From JBBRHF01 sp038223055 (GTDB lineage Bacteria > Actinomycetota > Actinomycetes > JACCUZ01), in NCBI GenBank assembly GCA_038223055.1, contig JBBRHF010000017.1, positions 1-35,182 on the forward strand: 35,182 bases of DNA, in the 5' to 3' direction. This document shows, piece by piece, positions 1 through 8,478 of this stretch. Position 1 is the first letter of the stretch, and every line of letters starts with the position of its first letter. A program made the translations under genes and the position numbers. The notes under the pieces were generated by a model. The model did not search any database. It was not told the origin of the DNA and saw nothing but the letters and a program-made list of their open reading frames with translations.

Positions 1-958
1 GGTGCCTACGTCCGGCTCGAGCGGCGAGCCCAAGGGCGCGCTGCTCACGGCCGCGGCGTTGCTGCACTCGGCGCGCGCGACCCTGCGCCGGCTCGGCGGC
101 GCCGGGCAATGGCTGCTGGCCCTGCCGGTCACCCACATCGCCGGCCTGCAGGTGCTGGTGCGCTCGATCGTCGGCGGCACCGACCCGGTCTGCGTGGACC
201 GCTCCGGTGGCTTCGACCCGGTCGCGTTCGCCGCGGCCACCGCGCGGCTGGAGCCGACGCTGCGCCACTACACCGCTCTCGTGCCGACCCAGTTGCGGCG
301 GCTGGTCGAGGCGGGGGTGGATCTCTCGACCTACGACGCGGTTCTTGTGGGCGGGGCGGCCCTGCGCTTCCCAGTCGGGCCTGGGGTCGCGCTGGTGGCG
401 ACGTACGGAATGACCGAGACCTGCGGCGGCTGCGTGTACGACGGGTGGGCACTGGACGACGTCGAGGTCGCCCTGGACGCGGCCGGGCGGATCAGCATCG
501 CCGGGCCGGTCGTCTTCGCGGGTTACCGGCTGCGCCCCGACCTCACCGAGCAGGCGCTCGTCGACGGTCGCCACATCACCTCCGACCTGGGCCGGTGGGC
601 GCCCGACGGGCGCCTCGAGGTGCTCGGCCGGGCCGACGACGTCGTGGTCACGGGCGGGGTCAACGTGGCGGCCGCCATGGTGGAGCGCGCCATCCACGCC
701 CACCCCGACGTCGCCGTCTGCGCGGTGATCGGACGGCCCGACGACCGGTGGGGCGAGCGGGTGGTCATCGTCGTGCAGCCGCGCGCCGGCGCGGCGGCGC
801 CCTCGTTGGCGCAACTGCGAGAGGTCGCCGCCGAGGTCCTCGAGCCGGCCGCTCTGCCCCGCGAGCTTGTCGTCGTCGAAGCGCTACCGCTGCTCGCCTC
901 CGGCAAGCCGGACAAGGCGGCGCTGCGCGCGCTCCGCGGGGCGGCTGGCCCGTGGTGA
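1..958 (+). CDS. menE: o-succinylbenzoate-CoA ligase MenE, 5' truncated
   Basis: ANL-family adenylating enzyme that activates o-succinylbenzoate to its CoA thioester in menaquinone synthesis. The window opens inside the gene, and the first readable residues form the nucleotide-binding loop (PTSGSSGEPKG), so the true start lies upstream. Later family motifs are present in order: YGMTETCGG near residue 137, SDLGRW and LGRADD near 193-211, and a C-terminal GKPDKAALR holding the expected catalytic lysine. The C-terminal domain is complete. The stop codon overlaps the next start as GTGA, which suggests coupled translation with menA. That neighbour and the compact size favour MenE over a general acyl-CoA ligase. 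The GTG at base 2 is not a real start. Confidence 0.9.
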   Translation, partial: VPTSGSSGEPKGALLTAAALLHSARATLRRLGGAGQWLLALPVTHIAGLQVLVRSIVGGTDPVCVDRSGGFDPVAFAAATARLEPTLRHYTALVPTQLRRLVEAGVDLSTYDAVLVGGAALRFPVGPGVALVATYGMTETCGGCVYDGWALDDVEVALDAAGRISIAGPVVFAGYRLRPDLTEQALVDGRHITSDLGRWAPDGRLEVLGRADDVVVTGGVNVAAAMVERAIHAHPDVAVCAVIGRPDDRWGERVVIVVQPRAGAAAPSLAQLREVAAEVLEPAALPRELVVVEALPLLASGKPDKAALRALRGAAGPW

Positions 959-1824
959 CCGCCGCCCAGTGGGCCGCCGGCGCGCGGCTGCGCACCCTGC
1001 CGGCCGGCGTCGCCCCCGTCGTCGCGGGCACCGGCGCGGCGGCCGCCATCGACGGGGCGGTGTGGTGGCGAGCGGGGCTCGCCCTGGTCGTCGCGCTGGG
1101 ACTGCAGGTCGGGGTCAACTACGCCAACGACTACAGCGACGGGGTGCGCGGCACGGACACCGGGCGGGTCGGGCCGCTGCGGCTGGTCGGCTCCGGTGTC
1201 GCGAGCCCCGGCGCGGTCAAGCGCGCGGCCCTGCTCGCGTTCGGGGTCGCCGCGACCGCCGGCCTGGCGCTCGCCGCGGTGACCAGCTGGTGGCTGCTGC
1301 TGGTCGGCGCGGCCGCTCTCGTCGCGGCCTGGAGCTACACCGGCGGCGCCCGTCCCTACGGCTACCGCGGCCTGGGCGAGGTCTCGGTGTTCGTCTTCTT
1401 CGGTCTGATCGCCACGGCCGGCACGACGTTCGTACAAGCCCAGCGGCTCACCGGCGCCGCCGTGCTCGCGGGGGTGGGCTGCGGCGCGTTCTCCTGCGCA
1501 GTGATCCTGGCGAACAACCTGCGCGACATCGCCACCGACGACCCGGCGGGCAAGCAGACCCTGGCCGTGCGCATCGGCGACCGGCGCAGCCGATGGCTCT
1601 ACGTCGGGCTGATGGCCACGCCGTACGTCGTGGTCCTCGCCCTCGCAGGGCTGACCGGGCCGGGCGCCCTCGTCGCGCTGCTGACGGCGCCGCTCGCCGC
1701 GAGGCCGAGCCGGCGGGTGCTCGGCGGCGCCCTCGGCGCCGAGCTGATCGGCGTGCTCAAGGACACCGGCACGACCCTCTTCGTCTACGGTGTGCTGCTC
1801 GGCGTCGGCATCGCCGTCGGCTGA
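955..1824 (+). CDS. menA: 1,4-dihydroxy-2-naphthoate polyprenyltransferase MenA
   Basis: UbiA-superfamily integral membrane prenyltransferase of 289 residues that attaches the polyprenyl tail to 1,4-dihydroxy-2-naphthoate, giving demethylmenaquinone. The first aspartate-rich motif is visible (NYANDYSDGVRGTD, about residues 55-68). A second (NNLRDIATDD) lies near residue 185 and is followed by KQTLAVRIGD, typical of MenA. Many hydrophobic stretches fit eight to nine membrane helices. The GTG start at 955 overlaps the menE stop by four bases and leads directly into the conserved RLRTLPAGVAPVVAG segment. The menE-menA pairing supports the assignment strongly. Confidence 0.93.
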   Translation: MTAAQWAAGARLRTLPAGVAPVVAGTGAAAAIDGAVWWRAGLALVVALGLQVGVNYANDYSDGVRGTDTGRVGPLRLVGSGVASPGAVKRAALLAFGVAATAGLALAAVTSWWLLLVGAAALVAAWSYTGGARPYGYRGLGEVSVFVFFGLIATAGTTFVQAQRLTGAAVLAGVGCGAFSCAVILANNLRDIATDDPAGKQTLAVRIGDRRSRWLYVGLMATPYVVVLALAGLTGPGALVALLTAPLAARPSRRVLGGALGAELIGVLKDTGTTLFVYGVLLGVGIAVG

Positions 1825-1888
1825 GCCACCCGAAAGGTGTGCTCGGCCGCTGCGTCCGGCTACGCTGACTTGAAGGGAGCTGTCACCC

Positions 1889-2260
1889 ATGGCGAAATTT
1901 CTTTTCTACGCGCTGCCGTTCATCCTGGCGCTCTACGCCCTGATCGACTGCGCGCAGACACCGGCCGCCGAGGTGCGGTCGCTGCCCAAACCTGCCTGGT
2001 TGGCACTGATCGTGCTCGTCTTCCTCGCCGGGCCGATCGCCTGGCTGCTGGGCGGGCGGCCTCGGGGCACCGGCCCGAGCCCGCTGTGGGACCGGATGCG
2101 CCCCGATCCACCGAGTCGGGCTGCCCCGCCCCGCGGGCAGGTGGCCCCCGACGACGACCCCGACTTCCTCCGGCGCCTCGACGCGGAGCAACGCCGGCGT
2201 GACCGGGATCGCCGCCGCGCCGAGGGCGGGACCGATCCCGGCGAGCAGCCGACCAGCTGA
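1889..2260 (+). CDS. PLDc_N-type small membrane protein
   Basis: A 123-residue protein with two N-terminal hydrophobic segments (about residues 3-20 and 34-54), then a charged, arginine- and aspartate-rich cytoplasmic tail. The pattern of an ALYALIDCAQTP segment, then LPKPAWLALIVL, then GPIAWLLGGRP matches the phospholipase D N-terminal (PLDc_N) domain, a short membrane anchor often seen as a stand-alone protein in actinobacteria. No PLD catalytic HKD motif is present, so no enzyme activity is implied. A Shine-Dalgarno-like GAAGGGAG lies just upstream of the ATG, and a possible -10 (TACGCT) is at 1861-1866. The gene sits beside the menaquinone and cytochrome c genes, but its role is unknown. 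Confidence 0.75.
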   Translation: MAKFLFYALPFILALYALIDCAQTPAAEVRSLPKPAWLALIVLVFLAGPIAWLLGGRPRGTGPSPLWDRMRPDPPSRAAPPRGQVAPDDDPDFLRRLDAEQRRRDRDRRRAEGGTDPGEQPTS

Positions 2261-2277
2261 GCCGGTCATCCTGAGCC

Positions 2278-2316
2278 GGTCGATGCCGCCGGTCGATGCC
2301 GCCGGTCGATGCCGCC
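2278..2316. repeat. 3 x 13-bp tandem repeat at the ccsB 3' end
   Basis: Three perfect copies of GGTCGATGCCGCC are followed by a truncated fourth copy (GGTC) whose TC belongs to the ccsB stop codon. The array fills the short gap between two converging genes. Confidence 0.95.
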
Positions 2317-2318
2317 GG

Positions 2319-3344
2319 TCAGCGGGTGCCGGCGTAGGTGTGGAACCCGACCAGGACGAAGTTCACGACCAGATAGTTGAACAGAAATGTCGCGTAGCCC
2401 AGCATGGCCACGTAGGAGGCCTTGCGGCCCCGCCAACCGGCGGTGGCCCGAGCGTGCAGGTAGCACGCGTAGACCATCCAGGTGATGAAGGCCCAGGTCT
2501 CCTTGGGGTCCCAGCCCCAGTAGCGACCCCACGCGTTCTCGGCCCAGATGGCGCCGGCGATGACCGCGAACGTCCACAGCGGGAACGCGAAGGCGTGCAT
2601 CCGGTAGGCCGCGCGGTCCAGCGTCGCCGCCGGGGGCAAGCGGTCCATGAACGACGGCGTGCGTTCCCCGATCGGCACCCGCTCGCGGCGCTCCTGCACG
2701 AGGTAGCAGATTGTCTGGCTGAAGCCGATCGTGAAGATGCCCGACGCGATGATGGCGGCGGTGACGTGGATGAGCAGCCACACCGATTTCAGCGCCGGCA
2801 CCAGTTGGGCCGACTCGGTGTAGAGAACCGTGACCGCCAGCCCGAGGGTCAGCAGGACCGGCAGGATGACGAAGACCCCGAGGTAGCGGACGTCCTGGCG
2901 GCGCGCCAGCAGCACCAGGAAGACGCCGGTGACGGCCAGGGCGCCGGTCGAGGAGAACTCGAACATGTTCCCCCACGGCGGGCGCCCGGCCGACAGGCCG
3001 CGCGCGAGGACCGAGCCGGCGTGCACGACGAAGGCCAGCCCGGTCAGGGACACCGCGATGCGGCCCACCCGGTCCGAGCGCGCCGGGCGACCCGCGTCCT
3101 GCTCCCCGCGCCGGTCCCCACGCTCGTCCCACCGCTCCGGCGGCCCTGCGGGCACTGCCACGCCGACAGGGACGGGGACAGGGACAGGGACCAGCTTGGG
3201 CGTGGGGTCCGGCGGGGTCTTGCTCGGGCGTGACCGGGCGCTGAAGGCGAGATCGGCGGCGTAGCAGTACATCGCCGCTGCGTAGACGACCATCGCGGAG
3301 TAGAGCAGGTTGTTGCTCAGCTGGGCCAGGGAATGGCTGCTCAT
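2319..3344 (-). CDS. ccsB: cytochrome c biogenesis protein CcsB (ResC)
   Basis: Integral membrane subunit of System II cytochrome c maturation, which carries heme to the outer face of the membrane and with ResB attaches it to apocytochromes. The 341-residue product carries the tryptophan-rich heme-handling (WWD) motif WGRYWGWDPKE near residues 271-281 and several membrane helices. A proline/arginine-rich loop of about 70 residues follows the first helix and contains a VPVPVPVPVG run encoded by a hexanucleotide repeat. The start codon directly abuts the resB stop, so it is the last gene of the hemL-phosphatase-resA-ccdA-resB-ccsB run. The gene is also called ccsA or resC in different species. 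Confidence 0.93.
   Translation of the reverse strand: MSSHSLAQLSNNLLYSAMVVYAAAMYCYAADLAFSARSRPSKTPPDPTPKLVPVPVPVPVGVAVPAGPPERWDERGDRRGEQDAGRPARSDRVGRIAVSLTGLAFVVHAGSVLARGLSAGRPPWGNMFEFSSTGALAVTGVFLVLLARRQDVRYLGVFVILPVLLTLGLAVTVLYTESAQLVPALKSVWLLIHVTAAIIASGIFTIGFSQTICYLVQERRERVPIGERTPSFMDRLPPAATLDRAAYRMHAFAFPLWTFAVIAGAIWAENAWGRYWGWDPKETWAFITWMVYACYLHARATAGWRGRKASYVAMLGYATFLFNYLVVNFVLVGFHTYAGTR
3165..3188. repeat. 4 x 6-bp repeat inside ccsB
   Basis: Four copies of GACAGG (one is GACGGG) encode an alternating Val-Pro run in the variable loop after the first membrane helix of CcsB. The period is a multiple of three, so copy changes keep the frame. Confidence 0.85.
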
Positions 3345-4973
3345 TCAGTCCTCGTCCTCCCTCGGTGCGGCTACCCGAACGGCGGCGACCCGAACGCCGG
3401 CCGCGATCTCGCCGACCTCCGCAGCCAGCCAGTCGCTGCTCTCACTCTCCAGCCGGGACAGGCCGGCAACCTCGACGAGGGTACGCCCGGCGCCGTCGGG
3501 GCCCGCACGGACCCAGACCCGGCGCCGGCGCACGAACAGCGAAAGCATCAGCCCGGTCAGCGCGAGGGCCGCCGAACCCAGGGCGGGGGTGGTCCCCGGG
3601 TTGCGCGCCACCTTCAGGCTGGCCCAGCGTCGTACGCCGTCGAAGGTGATCGATCCCTGGCCGGCGGGCAGAGTCATCGTCTGCCCCGGCGCCAGTGCCT
3701 GGGCCAGCGGCTTGCCGGTGACGGCGACCTGGGTGAGGCGGCGCTTGTCCAGCCGGTAGATCGACTGCGGGGTGCCGGTGTCGAGACCGAGGTCGCCGCG
3801 CCAGGCGTTGAGCACGGCCCGCGGGAAGGTCAGGTCAGGGAACACCGACACCGGGCCCCGGGTCGTGGACAGCGCGGCGCTCGGCAGGAACAGTCCCTCA
3901 AAACCCAGCTGCTGGGGCTGGGCTCCCTGCGCCTTCACCACTCCCGTCGAGCCGAAGTTGCGGTCCCTCGGCAGGAACGGCACCGGGCCGGAGGACACCA
4001 CGCCGCCGGTGCCGTCGCGCACCGTGAAGACCGGTGCGTAGCCGTTGCCGAGCAGGAAGACCTTGGTCCCGTCCACCACCAGGGGATGGTTGACCTGCAG
4101 GTCGTAACGGCGGGTCGGTGCGTCCGGGGAGGAGCTGAAGGCCAGCTTTGCCCGGAACTCGCGCGGCGCGCCGCGCTGGTCTCCGGTCGCCTGGTAGCGC
4201 ACGAACAGGTCCTGCAGGGTGATCGTGAACGGCGCCAGCCGGGACTCGTCGAATGCCGCGCCGTGCTCGAAGCTGTCGTAGGCGGTGACCGTGTTGGAGA
4301 ACGTGCCGCCCTCGACGACCAGCACGGATGCCTTGAACCCGAACAGGTTTCCGATCGCGACCGCGACCAGCAGGAGCAGCAGCGAGACGTGGAAGAGCAG
4401 GTTGCCGGTCTCGCGCAGGTAGCCCTTCTCCGCGCTCACGGCGATCACCGGCAGGCCCTCGCCGGAGATCTCGACCCTGAAGTGTCGGCTCCGCAACATG
4501 GCGCGGGCGGCGGCGATGACGTCGGGCGCCGCCCGGTCGGTGGTCCACGTCTCACTGGCCGGCAGCCGGTGCAGGTTGCGCGGCACCGCCGGCGGGCGAG
4601 CCCGCATCGCCCGCCCGTGCGCCCTGGCCCGAGGGATGACGCAGCCGGCCAAGGACACGAACAGCAGCAGGTAGATCGCCGCGAACCACGGCGCGGAGTA
4701 GACGTCGTAGAGCGACAAGCGGTCGTACCAGGGGGTGAGGCCGGGGTGCTGCTGCTTGAACTGGGCTACCCGCACCGGATCGACGCCGGTCTGTGGCACC
4801 AGCGAGCCGGGCACGGCCCCGAGGGTGAGCAGGAACAGCAGGATGAGCGCCGTGCGCATCGAGGTGAGCTGGCGCCACCCCCAGCGGGCCAACTCGAGCG
4901 GGCGCAGCGCGCCGGGGCCGCCGGGTTGCTCCGGCTCGGGCGCCGGAGCGGTGGACATCGTGGTCTGGGTCAT
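3345..4973 (-). CDS. resB: cytochrome c biogenesis protein ResB
   Basis: A 542-residue membrane protein of the System II cytochrome c synthase, partner of CcsB in holding reduced heme and apocytochrome. Hydrophobic helices lie near residues 40-60, 95-115 and 190-210, followed by a large extracytoplasmic domain and one C-terminal helix (LGSAALALTGLMLSLFV). The ResB pattern is visible: TALILLFLLTLGAVPGSL, then LYDVYSAPWF, then GYLRETGNLLFH. The ATG at 4973 was chosen because it starts five bases after the ccdA stop and precedes a short disordered segment. The reading frame stays open upstream only because of GC-rich codon bias across ccdA. The acidic C-terminus ends right before ccsB. Confidence 0.92.
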   Translation of the reverse strand: MTQTTMSTAPAPEPEQPGGPGALRPLELARWGWRQLTSMRTALILLFLLTLGAVPGSLVPQTGVDPVRVAQFKQQHPGLTPWYDRLSLYDVYSAPWFAAIYLLLFVSLAGCVIPRARAHGRAMRARPPAVPRNLHRLPASETWTTDRAAPDVIAAARAMLRSRHFRVEISGEGLPVIAVSAEKGYLRETGNLLFHVSLLLLLVAVAIGNLFGFKASVLVVEGGTFSNTVTAYDSFEHGAAFDESRLAPFTITLQDLFVRYQATGDQRGAPREFRAKLAFSSSPDAPTRRYDLQVNHPLVVDGTKVFLLGNGYAPVFTVRDGTGGVVSSGPVPFLPRDRNFGSTGVVKAQGAQPQQLGFEGLFLPSAALSTTRGPVSVFPDLTFPRAVLNAWRGDLGLDTGTPQSIYRLDKRRLTQVAVTGKPLAQALAPGQTMTLPAGQGSITFDGVRRWASLKVARNPGTTPALGSAALALTGLMLSLFVRRRRVWVRAGPDGAGRTLVEVAGLSRLESESSDWLAAEVGEIAAGVRVAAVRVAAPREDED

Positions 4974-4978
4974 GGCGC

Positions 4979-5737
4979 TCAGACCGCCGGGGTGAAGCCG
5001 CTGACCCAGACCCGCAGCGCGACCGTGATGTCGTTCCACACCCCGGTGACCAGCAGCAGGCCGATGGTGATGAGCAAGCCGCCGCCCAGTCGCATGACCC
5101 ACAGGTAGTGACCCTTGACCCAGCCGAACGCGCCCATCGCCCGGCGGAAGGCCAGCGCGGTCGCGACGAACGGTAGGCCGAGGCCGATGCAGTAGGCGAC
5201 GGCGAGCGTCCCGCCGCGCACGGCGCTGCCGCCGATGCCGCCGAGGGCGAGTACGGCGCCGAGGGTGGGCCCGATGCACGGGGTCCAGCCCAGCCCGAAC
5301 AGCACGCCCAGCATCGGCGCTCCGGCCAGGCCGACGACCGGGCGGCGGTGCACCCGCAGGTCGCGCTGGAACCACGGCAGCACGCCCATGAAGGCCAGGC
5401 CGAGCACGATGGTCAGCGCGCCGAGGACCTGCTGCAGCACCCGTTGCTCCTCGACGAGGAACGCGCCGGCCCCGCCGAGCAGGAAGCCCTCGGCGACGAA
5501 GACGACGGTGAACCCGGCGACGAACAGCAGTGCGCCGACGGTGAGGCGCCCGCGGCCCCGGCCGGCGAGGTCGACGCCGGTGAGGCCAGTGACATAGGAG
5601 AGGTAGCCGGGCACCAGCGGCAGGACGCACGGCGACAGGAAGGACACCAGGCCGGCCACCAGCGCCAGCGGCAGCGCGAGCAGCAGCGAGCCGTCGGTGA
5701 TGGTGCCCTGCAGGCTGGACATCTGAAGTCCGGCCAT
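4979..5737 (-). CDS. ccdA: thiol-disulfide transporter CcdA
   Basis: DsbD-type membrane protein of 252 residues that passes electrons from cytoplasmic thioredoxin to extracytoplasmic thiol proteins, keeping apocytochrome c cysteines reduced. The two paired redox cysteines sit in characteristic segments, SFLSPCVLPLVPGYLSY (about C37) and GLGWTPCIGPTLGAVLAL (about C154), among six predicted membrane helices. The ATG at 5737 overlaps the last base of the upstream resA stop (TGATG). A second ATG 15 bases inside the gene is an alternative start. Its place between the ResA-like thioredoxin and resB is the usual order in actinobacteria. Confidence 0.93.
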   Translation of the reverse strand: MAGLQMSSLQGTITDGSLLLALPLALVAGLVSFLSPCVLPLVPGYLSYVTGLTGVDLAGRGRGRLTVGALLFVAGFTVVFVAEGFLLGGAGAFLVEEQRVLQQVLGALTIVLGLAFMGVLPWFQRDLRVHRRPVVGLAGAPMLGVLFGLGWTPCIGPTLGAVLALGGIGGSAVRGGTLAVAYCIGLGLPFVATALAFRRAMGAFGWVKGHYLWVMRLGGGLLITIGLLLVTGVWNDITVALRVWVSGFTPAV

Positions 5738-6363
5738 CAGGCGTGGGCCTTGGCACTCGGCTCGGTCAGGACGTCGTCGACGATCGAGCGCAGGGTGGTG
5801 GCCGAAACCGGCCCGAGGACCCGGGCGGCGACCTGGCCGCGGCGATCCAGCACGAGGGTGCTCGGGATGGCGGCCGCGCCCACGGCGCCGCGGAACGCCA
5901 GCAGCACCCGGCCCCCGTCGTCGCCGATGCTGGGATAGGTGACGCCGAACCGCTTCTCGTGAGCCAGTGCGGACGCCTTCCCGTCTCTCGTGTTGACCCC
6001 GACGAAGACCGCGCCCCTGGATCGGGTCTGCTCCCAGGCGCTCTGCAGCGCCGGCGCCTCCTTGATGCACGGCGAGCACCACGAGCCCCAGACGTTGACC
6101 ACGACCACCGTGCCGCGCTGGTCGGCGACGTCGAACCGCTTGCCCTGCAAGGTCGTGCCGTGGAACGAGACGGCGGCGCGGCGGTCACCGGAGGCCACCA
6201 GCGTGACGGTGCCGTCGCCCCCGACGAAGCCCTTGTCCGGCGCCCCGGTCGAGCCCGTCCCGGCGGGCCCCGAGGAGCACCCGGCGAGGATGATCGCGAG
6301 CACCGCCCCGGCGACGGCGGTGGCGGGGGGGGCGGACCCGCGGCGCGGCACGGGGGGAGTCAC
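5737..6363 (-). CDS. resA: TlpA/ResA-like lipoprotein thioredoxin
   Basis: Extracytoplasmic thiol-disulfide oxidoreductase of 208 residues that probably reduces the apocytochrome c CXXCH cysteines with electrons from CcdA. It has a hydrophobic signal segment ending in the lipobox LAGC (C29), so it is likely a membrane-anchored lipoprotein. The thioredoxin fold follows, with active site WGSWCSPC (C96, C99) and the cis-proline segment AAIPSTLVLD. The GTG at 6363 gives a complete signal peptide and has GAGGG about ten bases upstream. Translation from farther upstream would overlap the phosphatase gene and add unrelated sequence. The start is somewhat uncertain, the function less so. Confidence 0.88.
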   Translation of the reverse strand: MTPPVPRRGSAPPATAVAGAVLAIILAGCSSGPAGTGSTGAPDKGFVGGDGTVTLVASGDRRAAVSFHGTTLQGKRFDVADQRGTVVVVNVWGSWCSPCIKEAPALQSAWEQTRSRGAVFVGVNTRDGKASALAHEKRFGVTYPSIGDDGGRVLLAFRGAVGAAAIPSTLVLDRRGQVAARVLGPVSATTLRSIVDDVLTEPSAKAHA

Positions 6364-6376
6364 GGGGGAGTCACCC

Positions 6377-7027
6377 TCATGCTCCGGCGACGAACTTCTT
6401 GGCCGTCGCGGCGGGCAGCAGGTCGCGGGCCGGCTCCTCGTAGGACACGGCGACGAGCAGGTCCCCGGCATAGGTGAAGGAGGTGAGCGAGGCCAGCGAG
6501 CACTGCCGCTTGCGGGGGTCGTGCCAGAGGCGCCGACCGGTCGCGGCCGACCGCGCGGTCCAGACCGGCAGCTGGTGGCTGACGCACAGCGCCTCGTGGC
6601 CCCGCGCGGCGTCGCGGGCCGTGGCGACGGCGGCGAGCATGCGCGCCGCAATCTCCCGGTAGGGCTCTCCCCAGGACGGGCGCAGCGGGTTGCGCAGGTA
6701 GCGCCAATGGGCCGGCCGGCGCAGCGATCCGTCCCCGACGCCGAACGTCTTGCCCTCAAAGACGTTGCCGGCCTCGATCAGCCGGTCATCGATGGTCACC
6801 GGGAGGCCGAGAAGCGCCGCGGCGGGCGCCGCGGACTGCTGCGCCCGTTCCAGCGGGGAGGACACCAGGTGGGTGATGTCCGCGTCCTTGACGTGCTGGG
6901 CCACCCGAAGCGCCATCTCGTGGCCGAGCGGGGACAGCACGAACCCGGGAAGGCGGCCGTAGAGCACCCCCGTCGGGTTGTGCACCTCCCCGTGGCGCAG
7001 CAGGTGGACGACGGTCGTCTCGGTCAC
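6377..7027 (-). CDS. histidine phosphatase family protein (phosphoglycerate mutase-like)
   Basis: A 216-residue member of the histidine phosphatase superfamily. The phospho-acceptor motif LLRHGEVHN is at residues 9-17 (H12). The second catalytic histidine is in LCVSHQLPVW (about H151), and the acidic IEAGNVFEGK segment lies near 84-93. The true substrate is unknown; enzymes of this family hydrolyse small phosphorylated metabolites. It starts with GTG overlapping the hemL stop as GTGA and is followed after 13 bases by the resA-like gene. The hemL-phosphatase-thioredoxin-ccdA-resB-ccsB order is, as I recall, the same in mycobacteria (Rv0524-Rv0529), which supports a conserved heme and cytochrome operon. 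Confidence 0.88.
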   Translation of the reverse strand: MTETTVVHLLRHGEVHNPTGVLYGRLPGFVLSPLGHEMALRVAQHVKDADITHLVSSPLERAQQSAAPAAALLGLPVTIDDRLIEAGNVFEGKTFGVGDGSLRRPAHWRYLRNPLRPSWGEPYREIAARMLAAVATARDAARGHEALCVSHQLPVWTARSAATGRRLWHDPRKRQCSLASLTSFTYAGDLLVAVSYEEPARDLLPAATAKKFVAGA

Positions 7028-8478
7028 GGCGTCGCCTCCGCGGCGGCCAGGGCGGCGGCCGGCAGGGCCGCGGCCACCCGGCTCAGCGCCTCGTCGTCGT
7101 GGGCAGCGGACAGGAACCAAGACTCGAACGCGGACGGCGGCAGATAGACCCCACGGGCCAGCATCGCGTGGAAGAACGCGGCGTAGCGGAACGACTCCTG
7201 CCTCCTGGCGCCCTCGAAGTCGGTGACCGGCTGGTCGGTGAAGAAGACCGAGAACATGTTGCCGGCGTGCTGCAGCCGGTGGGCCACCCCCGCGGATCCC
7301 AGCGCGGCGCTCACCAGTCCCCCGACCTCGCCGGCGGCCTTGTCCACCCGCGCGTAGACCTCGTCGGTGCACCCGCGCAGGGTGGCGAGGCCGGCGGCGG
7401 TCGCCACCGGGTTCCCGGACAGCGTGCCGGCCTGGTAGACCGGCCCGGCGGGAGCGAGCCGGGCCATCACCTCGGCCCGGCCGCCGAAGGCCGCAGCCGG
7501 GAACCCCCCGCCCATCACCTTGCCGAACGTCATGAGGTCCGGGCGCACGCCGTCCAGGCCGAACCATCCGGCCGGACCGACCCGAAAGCCGGTCATCACC
7601 TCGTCGCTGATGTACAGCGCGCCTTCGCGGGAGCACAACTGGGCCAGGCCCGCGTTGAAGCTGGGAGCCGGGGGGACCACGCCCATGTTGCCGGGCGCGG
7701 CCTCGGTGATGACGCAGGCGATCTCGCCAGGGAAGGCAGCGAACGCGCTCTCGACGCCGGACAGGTCGTTGTAGGGCACCACGATGGTCTCGCCGGCCTG
7801 GGCGCCGGTCACGCCTGGGGTGTCGGGCAGCCCGAGCGTCGCGACCCCGGAACCGGCCGAGACGAGAAGTGCGTCGACGTGGCCGTGGTAGCAGCCGGCG
7901 AACTTCACTACCTTGGGCCGGCCGGTGAACCCCCGGGCCAGCCGGATCGCCGACATCGTCGCCTCGGTGCCGCTGGAGACCAGCCGGACCTGCTCGACGG
8001 GGTCGACCCGGCGCACGATCTCCTCGGCCAGGGCGACCTCCCCCTCGGTCGGCGTGCCGAACGACGTACCCCGGGCGACCGCTGCCTGCACCGCCGCCAC
8101 CACGTCGGGATGGGCGTGCCCGAGCAGCAGCGGCCCCCAGGAGCAGACCAGGTCGACGTAGTCGCGCCCGTCGGCGTCGGTGAGGTAAGGCCCGCGCCCG
8201 GCCACCATGAAGCGCGGGGTGCCGCCGACGGCGCGGAACGCCCGAACCGGAGAGTTGACCCCACCCGGGGTCACGGAGAGAGCCCTGGCCATCAAGGCCG
8301 CCGAGGCGGGCACCTGCGCGTCGTACGTCGCCGGGTGGCTGGGAGTCGGGTCGCTGGCGGTCGGGTCGCTGGGAGTCGGGTCGCTGGGAGTCGGGTCGCT
8401 GGGAGTCGGGTCGCTGGCGGTCGGGTGGCTGGCGGTCGGGTGGGTGGCGGGCGGGTGGGTGGCGGGCGTGGCGGTCAC
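7024..8478 (-). CDS. hemL: glutamate-1-semialdehyde 2,1-aminomutase HemL
   Basis: PLP enzyme that converts glutamate-1-semialdehyde to 5-aminolevulinate, the second step of the C5 heme pathway begun by HemA. The family signatures are clear: PGGVNSPVRAF, SSGTEATMSAIRLARG, CYHGHVDALL, ISDEVMTGFR and the PLP lysine in MTFGKVMGGGFP (about K320). From the GTG at 8478 the protein has 484 residues, some 55 more than the E. coli enzyme. The excess is an N-terminal low-complexity stretch of S-[DH]-P-T-[PA] pentapeptides encoded by a 15-bp repeat. An ATG at 8292 would remove it but would start only ten residues before the conserved core. The gene is apart from the other hem genes and heads the cytochrome c block. 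Confidence 0.93.
   Translation of the reverse strand: MTATPATHPPATHPTASHPTASDPTPSDPTPSDPTPSDPTASDPTPSHPATYDAQVPASAALMARALSVTPGGVNSPVRAFRAVGGTPRFMVAGRGPYLTDADGRDYVDLVCSWGPLLLGHAHPDVVAAVQAAVARGTSFGTPTEGEVALAEEIVRRVDPVEQVRLVSSGTEATMSAIRLARGFTGRPKVVKFAGCYHGHVDALLVSAGSGVATLGLPDTPGVTGAQAGETIVVPYNDLSGVESAFAAFPGEIACVITEAAPGNMGVVPPAPSFNAGLAQLCSREGALYISDEVMTGFRVGPAGWFGLDGVRPDLMTFGKVMGGGFPAAAFGGRAEVMARLAPAGPVYQAGTLSGNPVATAAGLATLRGCTDEVYARVDKAAGEVGGLVSAALGSAGVAHRLQHAGNMFSVFFTDQPVTDFEGARRQESFRYAAFFHAMLARGVYLPPSAFESWFLSAAHDDEALSRVAAALPAAALAAAEATP
8341..8460. repeat. 8 x 15-bp tandem repeat in the hemL 5' end
   Basis: Eight head-to-tail 15-bp units, consensus GGGAGTCGGGTCGCT with GGCGGT variants. On the coding strand they read as proline-, threonine- and aspartate-rich pentapeptides. 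Units nearest the start codon are the most degenerate and the middle ones are identical, the usual pattern of recent internal expansion. Confidence 0.95.

Noticed and set aside
523..1890. Long minus-strand frame opposite menE and menA
   Set aside because: It mirrors two well-supported genes, has no recognisable domain and reflects GC codon bias. The same holds for many long plus-strand frames opposite the hem, ABC and epimerase genes.
3345..5756. An 803-codon open frame that includes resB
   Set aside because: The first 260 codons run through ccdA in another frame and show no family sequence; resB starts at 4973.
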